Positions 36,934 to 47,282 of a DNA stretch of 64,000 nt are shown piece by piece; position 1 is the first letter of the stretch, and every line of letters begins with the position of its first letter. The DNA lies in assembly GCA_947247005.1 (NCBI GenBank), contig OX365945.1:37254551-37318550 (forward strand), in the 5' to 3' direction. Source of the stretch: Spisula solida (taxonomy: Eukaryota; Mollusca; Bivalvia; Venerida; Mactridae). Under the pieces are notes generated by a model. That model searched no databases. It was not told the origin of the DNA and saw only the letters and a program-made list of their open reading frames with translations. The position numbers were made by a program, and so were the translations under genes.

Positions 36934-37279
36934 TTTAACTCCCTTAAAATTGATCCGACCAGCGTGTGCTGACGACATGCACAACTAGACTTGGTACTGA
37001 TCATTCATGCAAAGTTTCATTAAAATCTGACCAATGGTTGCACGGACCAACCGACTGACCAACCAACCAACCAACCTCAAGCATGACTCCAATATAGGCC
37101 CCATATACTTCGTATCTGGGCGTATAATAAAATCATAAAATGAGTAGGCCGTAAATAGTGGAAGACAACAGCAGATAGCAAGCTTAGTAGGTGTTTAAAG
37201 TACCATGTACAATATAACAGTAGAATAGTAGCCATCATCCAGAACCAAGCTGTCTATATAAAAAGGGATGTCACATTAT
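36934..37279. repeat. E-family tail and unassigned sequence
   Basis: One E unit (gatccgaccagcgtgtgctg), a (CCAA)n microsatellite (37055-37077), and gactccaatataggccccat ... ctgggcgtataata, an end related to the B-family TATACCCC hairpin. 37135-37279 is unassigned. Confidence 0.5.
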
Positions 37280-38345
37280 ACCAATATATTGCAATATATA
37301 GCCAGATCCTACTCCATATATATCACAATATGTGGCCGAACTGTACTATATCACAAAACTTAGCCAAACTGTACTATGTCACAATATATCACTATATCGC
37401 AATACGTACCCAACTATTATGTCACAATATATCGCAATACGTAGCCAAACTATTATGTCACAATATACCAACATATCGCAATATCTAGCAAAACTGTACT
37501 ATATCACAATATATCGCAATACATAGCCAAACTGTATTATATCACAAAATATCGCAATACATAACCAAACTGTACTACAGTCAACTCTCGTTATCTCGAA
37601 TTTCATGGGACCGTGGAAATTACTTCGACATAACGAAAATTCGAGATAGAATTTTTGGCATCGAAGTTGCAAGTTTTCTAGTTTCTGTCATTTTACGCCG
37701 CCATATTGTTACGGTGGTAAGAACGACATATTCGTGAGAATTGCTAGTTGTGATATTTATGTACATGTATTCCTCCTCGAGAAAATGCATTTTATTTTAA
37801 TTATTATTTTTACAAACAATTGTTCGAGATGACATGTTTATTGAAGTAAGTATGTAACTCAAATCTTTATGACATGTTTGCGCAAATTGTTGCAAACAAA
37901 TATTTTTTCAACAATGGAAGGCGCGACAATTACAGGTAAATCGAAGATTTCAGACTGGCGAGGTGTGAAAAACATTCGACGCTAGTCGAATACGATCAGA
38001 CTTCGACCCGACTTCGAGATGAACAATAGATTTAAAGTGCAAATTGGTTAATTGGGACCAAAAAATAATTCGACATAACAAAAAATTCGAGCCGAATGCG
38101 ATCCGAAACTTCGAGATAGGTCTCGAGATCTTATATAGACAAAGGAGAAAATTTGGGACTTGAAAAAAACTTCGACATAACGGAAAATTCGATATAAGCG
38201 AGTTCGAGATAACGAGAGTTGACTGTATATCACAGTATATCGCAATACGTAACAAAACTGTATTATATCACAAAATATCGCAATATGTGGCCAAACTATA
38301 TTACTTCACCAAATATCTCAATAAGTGACCAAACTGTACTACATC
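37280..38345. repeat. AT-rich minisatellite of about 37 bp, split by a MITE
   Basis: Units on ccaaactgtactatatcaca + atatatcgcaatacgtag, irregular in length, at 37280-37577 and again 38226-38345. A pogo/Tigger-like MITE divides the array. Confidence 0.75.
37578..38225. mobile_element. pogo/Tigger-like MITE, 648 bp
   Basis: The same family as 27869-28583: ends CAGTCAACTCTCGTTATCTC and complement, flanked by TA (37576-37577, 38226-38227). It is shorter than the other copy through internal deletions around 37800. Inserted in a minisatellite. No transposase. Confidence 0.75.
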
Positions 38346-38623
38346 AAAATGTTCTTAGGTTCTATCAGGTTACATGCTGATTTACAAAGTGTAACCTTGA
38401 CCTTTGATCTGCTGACAGAATATGATGCATCTGTTTAAGGAGTGTAGGTTCATGAGTTCTGTATGTATCAATAAAGGATATTGTTTGGTCTACTGACCAA
38501 CCACTGACTGACTACTGACCAACCACTGACACATGCAAAGCAATTTTATCATAGGATGCATTAATATATCTACAGAAAAACTATTGTTGTGGTATATATT
38601 GCAATATATTAGTGGTATGTTAT

Positions 38624-38880
38624 ATCCCTGGATACCAGTGACACTCATTGACATCCCTGGATACCAGTGACAATCGTTGACATCCCTGGAAACCAGTGAC
38701 AATTGTGACATCCCTGGATACCAGTGACAATCATTGACATCCCTGGACACCAGCAACAATCGTTGATATCCCTGGATGCCAGTTACAATGGTGAAATTCC
38801 TGGATACCAATGACAATCGTGATATCCCAGGATACCAGTTACAATGGTGAAATTCCTGGATACCAGTGACAATCGTGACT
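38624..38880. repeat. About 29-bp minisatellite
   Basis: Eight to nine copies of catccctggataccagtgac + aatcgttga, with variants. The 190-codon open frame across it on the minus strand comes from the repeat and neighbouring repeat DNA and is not a gene. Confidence 0.85.
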
Positions 38881-38902
38881 AGAAGTGGCAATGGAATTTG
38901 TA

Positions 38903-39654
38903 AAACAAGAAATATTACTGCATGTGATGAATACCCAAGATACTGCTTGACACAGTCACACCAATGTGCTCTGACAATATGCACAACTAGACTTTGTAAT
39001 GATAAGTAATGCAAACTTTCATCGAAATCCAACCAATGGTTATAGAGGAAAAGCACAGACAAAACTTATATGAGTAAATAAAAACAAGACTGCGTTCAAT
39101 AAACGCTTATGCCCCCGTGGAAGCCTAGTCCATAAAAAAGCCAATCAGGTGCCATAATTCTGTTAAAATATTAAATAGGGTTACATGGCTTTGTCAGTAC
39201 AAGGGGCTTATGATGGTAAACAAGTATGTCAAGTTTGAAGAAAACGCCTTAATGTAAGACGAAATTTGGGTTAACAAGAATTGGACGGTTAATAAGTCTA
39301 GGTCCAAAATTAGGTCAAAATGGGGTTAGGTGATACAGGCGTGTGGAGAGTGTTCATATACAACATCCATGCAAGTATGAAAAAGCTTTGTAGCAAGCCA
39401 TAATGTTGCTAGAAGAAACGGTCAATTTGGGTTAACCAAGAATTTGGCCCTTTAATAAGTCTAAGTCCAAAATAAGGTCAAGGTGAAGGTCAAAATGGGG
39501 TCAGGTGATACAGGCATGTGGAGAGTGTCCATGTACAACATTCATGCAAGTATGGAAGCTTTCTTGCAAGCAAAAATGATGCTAGAAGAAACGGTCAACG
39601 GACGAACGGACAGGTGAATCACTATATGCTATCTATCGATACGGGGGCATAAAA
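38903..39654 (+). mobile_element. B-type head followed by J-family repeat
   Basis: 38903-39082: aacaagaaatattactgcatg, gatactgcttgacacagtca, one unit. 39083-39654: J copy with head aacaagactgcgttcaataa, gcttatgcccccgtggaagc, units, a short gacggacgaacggac run and tail gatacgggggcataaaa. This J copy carries no insertion and shows the site interrupted at 31683. Confidence 0.6.
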
Positions 39655-41376
39655 GCCGAAAATATTGTGGACAAGAATAAAGTATATAGTTATATCGGAT
39701 ACTTTCCAAGGGGCAGAACTGTGTAAATAATCAGCGATCCGGAACATGCCGATGATATGCACATCTCCACTTGGTAGTGAAGCTATCCATGAAGTTTTGT
39801 TAAAATCTGAGCAGTGGTTCTTGAGAAATAGCCTGGACAAGAATTTAGTATATGAGCTCCGCTGTGCAATTTCCAACCTCTTCAAAAAATAACATTATTC
39901 GGGAAACTCACATTTAGTACAGAGCAGATATTTTTAGGGGAAAAAATGCAAAACAAGTATTTTTCTAGGATCATGTCACACAATGTGTAGTTTAACATAC
40001 TAAAAGTCTAGGTCAATACTTGTTAGTTAAAGTCGACTTTTTTGGGGTAAAACCTTACAAAATATATGAGCAAAGCATGAATTTTTGGAATCTATATATC
40101 ACTTTGTCAATAATGGGTTTATTTGATAATAATATATTTTGATAGGTATGTTGTCACTTGTAGTTTAAGATATCAATTATCGTATTTCATGTTGGTGCGC
40201 AAAATACCATATTTTGGGGCAAAACCTTTAAAAATATAAACAAAACCGTGAGTTTTGGGAATCGATGAATACAAAGTTATTTATAAGTTTATATGATAAT
40301 TATTCATTGTGATAGGTACATAGTGCCTTGTAGCTTATTGCATCAAACATAAATTGCCAGAATATTGCGCAAAATGAGAGTCTTTTTGGGCTAAAATATT
40401 ACAAAATATAAACAAAAAGAGCGAATTTTGAGAATCTGTCGATTATTTTGTAATTTTTACCCCATAAAATTAATACCGCACAATATGGAACTCGATTTCA
40501 GCATTGTACGAGACATCCATAACACTACATGCTACAATAAAATTGTTTTCTGTGTATTTTATTTCCCTTTTTGCTAATGTGGCACTTACAAGGGGACCTG
40601 TGCTAATTAAATGACGTCATCATAATTATTGTGTTTACGCGACGTCAATAACGTCATTTCAATCGTCATGTCTAGTATGCACCATGCCATAGCATTTCAT
40701 TAAGTTGGGCCATTTTGAGAAGGTATAACTTTTTGAAAACCTTAAACATTCAACTACACAATTCTATCAACATTTAAAGAGTTGAAATTTCATCCTCAGG
40801 TTGGAAATCCCACAGCAGAGCTCATATAGTTATAGTGTGATCTTCCAAGGGGCATAACTGTGAATAATCAGCGAACCTGAACGTGCCGATGATATGCCAA
40901 TCGCCACTTGGTAGTGAAGCTATCCATGAAGTTTTGTTAAAATCAGAGCAGTGGCTATTGAGAAATAGCCCGGACAAGAATTTAGTATATAGTTATAGTG
41001 CGATCTTCCAAGGGGCATAACTGTGAATAATCAGCGAACCGGAACGTGCTGACGATATGCGCATCTCCACTTGGTAGTAAAGCTATCCATGAAGTTTTGT
41101 TAAAATCTGAGCAGTGGTTCTTGAGAAATAGCCCAGACAAGAATTTAGTATATAGTTATATTGGCGATCTTCCAAGGGGCATAACTGTGTGAATAATCAG
41201 CGAACCATAACGTGCCTAAGATATGCGCATCTCCACTTGGTGGTAAAGCTATCCATGAAGTTTTGATAAAATCTGAGCAGTGGTTCTTGAAAAATAGCCC
41301 AGACAAGAATCGGACGGACGGATGGACAGGTGAATCACTATTTGCCTCCCTATCTATCGATACGGGGGCATAAAAA
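39655..41376 (+). mobile_element. K-family 163-bp units with J-type end, hosting a foldback element
   Basis: Units beginning gatcttccaaggggcataac at 40839, 41002 and 41165, exactly 163 bp apart; an earlier unit at about 39700 is cut by the foldback element. It finishes cggacggacggatggacagg and the J-type hairpin tail at 41376. It thus shares its 3' end with J but not its core. Confidence 0.65.
39853..40824. mobile_element. Foldback element, 972 bp, with three internal units
   Basis: Inverted ends tgagctccgctgtgcaattt and, at the right, aatcccacagcagagctca. TATA flanks both sides (39849-39852, 40825-40828), so a TA or TATA duplication. Three units of about 172 bp inside start near 40040, 40211 and 40383 (ttttggggtaaaaccttaca). 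gacgtcat-type motifs lie near 40612-40655. It splits a K unit whose two halves match when rejoined. No coding frame. Confidence 0.65.
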
Positions 41377-41519
41377 GGTCATAACAACCTTTAAATTGAT
41401 CCGACCAATGTGTGCCGACGATATACACAATTGGACTTGGTACTGATCATTCATGCAAAGTTTCAATGAAATCCGAACAATGGTAACCGAGAAATAGCAC
41501 GACAAAACTTACAAGTGTA
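41377..41519 (+). repeat. E-family unit
   Basis: One unit: gatccgaccaatgtgtgccg, acttggtactgatcattcat, ccgagaaatagcacgacaaa. Confidence 0.5.
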
Positions 41520-42187
41520 AACAAAAGGGCCCAAAGAGCCCTGGGTCGCTCACCTGTCGTAGTAGTTCATGCAGGTCCCTAATGGTAACAAAATAAATGC
41601 AGGCTCTACTGCATGTGCAAGGTTTTCATATTGTCTTAACAAGTGACCTTGTAATTTACATCACATCAACCCATATTAAAGTTTAAGCAGTTTTGTCCAT
41701 GATTTGACCTTGTGACCTAGTTTTGACCCTGCATGACCCAATATCGAACAAGACCTAGATTTTGTTGAGTCTTTCATAGTGACCGAGTTTCATAAAGATT
41801 AGGTCAAAATTGTGACCTCTAGTGACAACGCAAGATTTTTCTATGTTTTGACCTTGTGACCTAGTTTCTGACCCAATATATAACTCGACCTAGATTTTGC
41901 TAAGATGATCATTGTGACCAAGTTTCATTAAGATTAGATCAAAATTGTGACCTCTAGTGACAACGCAAGTTTTTTCTATTTTTTGACCTTGTGACCTAGT
42001 TTTTGACCCCGGATGACCCAATATCGAACTTGACCAAGATCTTGTTGAGATGATCATTGTGACCAAGTTTCTTAAAGATTAGGTCATAATTGTAACCTCT
42101 AGTGTCTTCACAAGCTAATTGTGGATGGATGACAGAGGAAGAGTGATCACACAAACTCCCTCTGTCACTTTCTAACAGGTGAGCTAA
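41520..42187 (+). mobile_element. A-family repeat
   Basis: Head aacaaaagggcccaaagagc + cctgggtcgctcacctgtcg, about three and a half units, short ggatggatgacagaggaaga, and a decayed hairpin (ctccctctgtcactttctaacaggtgagct). Confidence 0.65.
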
Positions 42188-42549
42188 AGAAAAGGGCCAT
42201 AACTCCCCTAAAATTGATCAGACCAATGCGTACCTGAGATATGCACAACTACTGATCATTCATGCAAAGTTTCGTTGAAATCCGACTCCTGGTAACAGAG
42301 TAATAGCGCAGACAAAATTTATAAGTGTAAAAAAACAAAGGGCCATAAATCCCTCAAAATTGATCCCACCAATGTATCCCGACGATATGCACAACTAGAC
42401 TAGGTACTGATCATTCATGCAAAGTTTTGTTGGTAACAGAGAAATAGCGCAGACAAATTTTGCACGGACCAACCGACCAACCAATCAACAGACCAACCTC
42501 AAGCACGACTCTAATATAACCCCAATATACTTTGTACCTGGGGGTATAA
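42188..42549 (+). mobile_element. E-family repeat with TATACCCC-like tail
   Basis: Two units (gatcagaccaatgcgtacct; gatcccaccaatgtatcccg), an accaaccgaccaaccaatca microsatellite, then gactctaatataaccccaat ... ctgggggtataaaaa, a hairpin-like end equivalent to the B-family terminus at 1103. Confidence 0.6.
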
Positions 42550-42953
42550 AAATCAAGCAACACTGGCGAGACTTTAAACATGTTTGTTGAAAAGAAAATT
42601 TCATCATAATTCATATGTCCACTTAATTAAAATCATTTGCTTCAATAACAAAAATGTAAAAACATATTTATAATAAAAAATTGTATTTTTCTATTGCACA
42701 ATTCAACAGAAATATCGCCATGTCAACACATATTATCATTATTTCTCTCTTTTATTATCACAATAAGCTAAGCAAGTACAATAAGTACATTAAATTTTAT
42801 AACAATTTCATTACTAATGAAATCACACAGTCAAGGAACCACACTAACATTCCAGATCTGTCAAAAGTAGACGCAGCAAAATAAAAAAATATGGCAAATG
42901 CAAAGTATCAAATACTCCAGTATTACGAGACAGACAACATGTTATAGTATATT
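42550..42953. other. AT-rich DNA, possible distal 3' UTR of the zinc-finger gene
   Basis: No repeat recognised. A tttatt at 42751-42756 would read AATAAA on the minus strand, a candidate polyadenylation signal for the gene ending at 45571; without transcript data this is only a possibility. Confidence 0.25.
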
Positions 42954-43367
42954 CACGGGTAGACACCGTACACTGGATATAGCCCTCTACATCACACGAA
43001 AACGAAAGTAAAGGTGGATGGCATTTTTGGAAGACGGTAAGTAATCATTATTCTGTAAATATTTATGTGATCCACTAGAAGTGAACAAATTTAAGCAGCT
43101 GAATGTTTATTTCAAAGCCCCAATGTGGTCATTTCCTCTGATCTTTCCTTATTTCTTGACAAGCAGCACCGAAAATATCACTGTTGAAGGAAAATGCAGA
43201 AAAACGTACATTTTCCTTTTATTACATCTAAATTATGCGTTTCCCAGGACTCTGTTTTTGTGCTCAGATCAGCTAAAAACTTACCGTCGTCCAAAAACGC
43301 TATCCACTTTTACTTTCGTTTTCATGTGATGTAGGGGGCTCTATCCGGTGTACGGTGTCTACCTGTG
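42954..43367. mobile_element. Foldback MITE, 414 bp, CAC ends and ATATT duplication
   Basis: Inverted ends of about 85 bp: cacgggtagacaccgtacac on the left against cacaggtagacaccgtacac (complement) on the right, continuing through catcaca, gaaaacgaaagtaaa and gacggtaagt with few differences. The 5-bp direct repeat atatt flanks the element (42949-42953, 43368-43372). CAC ends with 5-bp duplications fit Transib-like elements, but the family is not proven. An 82-codon open frame within it is not a gene. Confidence 0.7.
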
Positions 43368-45570
43368 ATATTGTAACTTTCAAATACAAGTAACTGTTCT
43401 ACTATCTTTGGGAACTGGGTCCTTATCAACAATCATTTCAAAATGAAACTCGGACTTACACTTAGAATGAGTAAAGTTTAAATACACAAGAATTTCTTTT
43501 TTAATGTATCTAAACCGATGAGATGTTGTCAGTATAATAGTTGTAACCTACTGTATGTACATGCCAATTCATATTAAAATTGAAGCATATATAACAAACT
43601 GAGAGTGGAAAGAACAATAAATATTTTTAAATCTATGTCCAAGTTTCTATTTTAAATTGCATGACTTTGTGAATTAGGGTTCTTACAAGCAGGATGAAGA
43701 CTCAATGAAGAGCATAAGAAAGAATCAAAAGGATTGAAATGCTGTAAGAAGAATAATAAACTTCCAGATCACAAATTTCATTCTGACTTGTTCTTACTTG
43801 TACAGATTTTTTCCAGTATTTTCTACAAGAATTAGGACCATGATGCAATTTTAAACTACACCAGTCTGACAAGATCTGCAGCTTCTTCATATGCACACAT
43901 GACATTACTGATGAATCAAACAGATGTATTTGTTACAGGATGAAATGTATCAATTAAATGTTCAGTGCTACACTACTGTAATGTCTTCTAGTACATCTAT
44001 ACAGTAGTATTACACCCAAACCTCAGTACAAAGCTACAGAGATCAAAAATTAAATTGCATATATGCAATAGATATATTCAAACATTTACAATTCTCTACG
44101 ATAGCATTATATTTACAGACTTAAAAAAAACTTAAAATATTTTAAAAATTTCAGATAAAAAAACAATTAAGCATCACAAATATGAAATGTTATATAGACT
44201 ATGAATAGGTAAGATAAAACATGACAAACTAGAGCACATGAAACATTGCTACACTGTACACAAATATTATAACAAATAAAATAAACACACACTTATATGA
44301 TAAATCACTAATGAAATCAGCTGCCTTTAAACAAGTACACATTTAGGTCACAGCTGTTTTTTTAGGAATTTTGTGAAAATTTTGCTGTCAGAAGGAGAGA
44401 GTGGAAAAATTGCCAGATGCCCTTCAGGGGGGCCTATGTACGTTTTTTCTACTTTTAGTAAGTAACAGTGACCTTGACCCAAACAGCCCCACCTTCAATC
44501 ACAAGCAAGTTTTCACAAAAGCTACTCAGCAAGATTCATGCCTAACTGAACTTATTCATTGGATACCAATTGTGGGTTCACTTTTGGTCCTCTTATTATT
44601 TTTCCATTCCCTACTCCAAAGGATTTTTTAAAAAAAATTCACGAAAACCTAAAAATTAAAACTGTGGCCTTGTACTGATCATGAAATATTTATACAACTC
44701 ATTCTAAAGCAAACATATACAAATTCCGATAATGCAACTATAATATATAGGTAATCTGTAAAGCTATCAATGAATGTTCATCAGCTTACCAATAAATGAC
44801 TTCCTTAATTTCAATTAACTTCTAAATTTTAAATAAGTAGAGTCAGGGTTTTCGAAAATTTCATCTTAAGTCGGACCTTTGTTCTGGAAATTCCTACTTG
44901 AGAATGCATACAAGTGATTCCTAAGTGATTAAGAAACGTACATACAGAACCTTTGTAAATCTATGAAAACAATTTAATTCCAGCAATTTAAGATATTTGT
45001 TTAAGACAAAATTACCAAAAGTTTGTCCACTTTAAAATAAATTCTCAATAAAATTTAGCTATAAGAATACCAACCAAAGTGCTGACTAAGCTATCAATTT
45101 AAAATGGATATAAAATCTAAGATTTATCTCTGCAACATTAAGAGAACAATGGTCCGATATACTTGAAGCAGACCCACATGATACAATATCTTATACCTGA
45201 TTTCCTGTTTGTATACAAAGATGTACCAACAACCTTACGACATCTGAATTGTTGCTATAGAAACAATATACATTTCATTCCTAATATAACCGACCATACT
45301 ATGATATTATACAATGATATAACTATGAGGGATGACAATGATGAAGCATCTATAAATGAATGCTAAATGATCAGCATGTTAAAGCAAATTCAAATTTTAC
45401 CCAGTCATTCCTTTAAAAAAATGAAATATATTACCAAAGTATAGAGGCTCTGCTTGAATGTAAAGAAGCAGAAGCCAATCAATAGTTTGATGATATATTT
45501 GTAGTCTAAGACCACTACAAGCACCAATAAGAAGATACACAATTATTAACTCTAACAAAAACAACATAAG
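43368..45570. other. AT-rich non-coding DNA, probably 3' UTR of the zinc-finger gene in part
   Basis: About 2.2 kb directly downstream (minus sense) of the TAA at 45571, low in GC and without exons. 44460-44640 has gtgaccttgacc and may be an old repeat fragment. The mRNA end cannot be placed. Confidence 0.35.
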
Positions 45571-45772
45571 TTATAACTGAGACGGGCCATTAGGTAAGGC
45601 AGGGTAAGACATGGGGTCTACAAGAACTGGATCCAGATTGGATGTGGCTGCTGCTGCTGCTGCCGCTGCTGCTTGCTGTTTGGCTAGTTTGGCTTTCTTT
45701 TCTTTCTCCTTATCCTGGTCAGGTCGATGTATCTTCATGTGGGCACTACGACTCTTCACCTTTGCAAACACC
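45571..45772 (-). CDS. Terminal exon, C2H2 zinc-finger protein (TRERF1/MIDEAS/ZNF541-like), last finger and C-terminus
   Basis: Read on the minus strand, acceptor ttacag at 45773-45778 precedes an exon whose first base completes the AGG codon split from the upstream exon. It encodes 66 residues and ends at TAA 45571-45573. VFAKVKSRSAHMKIHRP supplies the two His ligands of a finger whose two Cys lie in the exon at 46293 (FPCKICGR), giving a regular C-x2-C-x12-H-x3-H finger. A basic run (KEKEKKAKLAKQQ), a nine-alanine tract coded by mixed GCN codons, and a polar tail ending PNGPSQL follow. The KVKSRSAHMK-IHR core is characteristic, from memory, of the last finger of TRERF1/ZNF541-type ELM2-SANT corepressor-complex proteins. 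The ELM2 and SANT domains are not in this window, so the family is tentative. Confidence 0.65.
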
Positions 45773-46019
45773 CTGTAACAGTGCAATTACAAATGCATGA
45801 ATAACAAGCACCTATAAATTGTAAGTTTATAGGGTTTTTCATTTTTAGAGTCAATAAAACATAACTTGTAATTAACGATACAAATAATTTATAATTAACA
45901 TTGAGCTGAAATAACTTTAAAATTCCATAGATTTTCTTCATTAAAATTGTTTCATGGAGAATTTTTTTTTTTAGGATGAAATTTTTTCCTCTAAAAAGTT
46001 GAAGAAAATACAATCTTCT

Positions 46020-46230
46020 TATGCTGGGAGAGGTGTCCTAGAGGTAGAGTTTGCACTTTGGAACCCAGGTTCGATCCCCTACTGTGCCTTTTCCTAATTG
46101 CACTGAGCAAGAATAACACACAATGTTCGACTTTATTGAATCAAAATTGCTATGGCTGTCATCGGTGCCAAGTGTAACACCAGACTTGTGACTCAATGTA
46201 CAGTTGGCTGAATGGACGCATGTCTCAAAA
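46020..46230 (+). mobile_element. Possible tRNA-derived SINE in an intron
   Basis: gggagaggtgtcctagaggt + agagtttgc is followed after a short spacer by a perfect B box (GGTTCGATCCC, 46068-46078) and ctactgtgcc. The distance suits a tRNA-like head lacking a normal anticodon arm. A 120-bp unrelated tail follows. No clear target duplication. Lies in the 520-bp intron between the last two zinc-finger exons. Confidence 0.35.
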
Positions 46231-46292
46231 TAGATTTTAACTTGGAAGTTAAACTTTTTTTACTACATTATACTCGTAGTTAACATACTAAC

Positions 46293-46456
46293 CTTCCACA
46301 GATTTTACACGGGAAGGCTTCTTCTTGCTGTTCATTATTATGTGGAGATCTAGATGGTGATGGTTTTCTCTCATACCGAGGTACAACCTGAGAAGGTTTG
46401 GTGACCTTCACATGAATCTTGACATGAGCACTTAAAGCTGCTTTTGATGCAAAACT
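46293..46456 (-). CDS. Internal exon, C2H2 zinc-finger protein (parts of two fingers)
   Basis: A 164-base minus-strand exon is bounded by acceptor tgtttatttcag and donor GGAAG|gttagt, entering in phase 0 and leaving in phase 2. It opens with SFASKAALSAHVKIH, the His half of a finger whose Cys pair is in the exon at 56179. A basic, Ser/Pro-rich linker follows (KPSPSRSPHNNEQQEE), then FPCKICGR, the Cys half of the next finger. Both fingers are therefore split by introns inside the Cys-to-His loop. Joining gives exactly 12 residues between the second Cys and the first His in each finger, which is strong support for the exon order. Likely a nuclear DNA- or chromatin-binding protein. Confidence 0.7.
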
Positions 46457-46663
46457 CTGAAATAAACATTGAATACTTTATGGTATCATAGTAACAGTGG
46501 ATAAGAGTGCAATAACTGCAATACTGCACTGGACTGAAATACTGCACTGGACATGGCACATCAATCACAACCTCCATTAAAATATAATGCAAATTACATA
46601 CAGAACTAACACTAAGATATTGATCAATTTAAACTCAGTCTACACCCTAAACTATATACTATA

Positions 46664-47282
46664 ACAACATTTTTCTTTGATGTGACTGTGTGACCTAGTT
46701 TTTGACCCCAGATGACCCAGTTACGAACTTGACCTAGATTTCATAGAGACAAACATTGTGACCAAGTTTCATTAAGATTATGTACAAAATGTGACCTCTA
46801 TAGTGTTAACAATGGTTTTCTTTGATTTGACATAGTGACATAGTTTTTGACCCCAGATGACCCAGTTACGAACTTGACCTAGATTTTATAGAGACAAACA
46901 TTGTGACCAAGTTTCATAAAGATTAGGTAATAAATGTGACCTCTAGAGTGTTAACAAGATTTTTCTTCAATGTGACCTGTTGACCTAGTTTTTGACCCCA
47001 GGTGACCAAGTTGCGAACTTGACCTAGATTTTTTAGAGGTACACATTGTGACCAAGTTTCATTAAGATTGTGTCAAAAATGTGACCTCTAAAGTGTAAAC
47101 AAGGTTTTTCTTTGATTTGACCTAGTTTTTGACCTCAAATGACCCAGTTACAAACTTTGACTAGATTTTATAGAGACAAACATTGTGACTAAGTTTCATA
47201 AAGATTAATTAAAAACTGTGATCTCTAGAGTGTTAACAGTCCAATTGTTGAAGACGGACGACGGACATAGGGCTATCACAAT
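46664..47282 (+). mobile_element. A-family repeat, 5' part, split by the hAT-like element
   Basis: About four units of the 'gttacgaacttgacctagat' subtype, then gtccaattgttgaagacgga, gacggacatagggc and tatcacaat. It continues at 49303 with atcacaatagctaaccttga and the hairpin gcactttgtgctcaggtgagct. The head (ACAAGAG) is missing, so it was already truncated. Confidence 0.65.

Noticed and set aside
38490..39062. A 190-codon minus-strand frame
   Set aside because: It runs through a 29-bp minisatellite and a B-type repeat head; the repeated WYPG/VSRD peptides are translation of the repeat.
44401..44631. 76-codon plus frame with a hydrophobic C-terminus
   Set aside because: Overlaps a gtgaccttgacc-type repeat remnant and sits in the presumed 3' UTR on the opposite strand; no motif or splice support.
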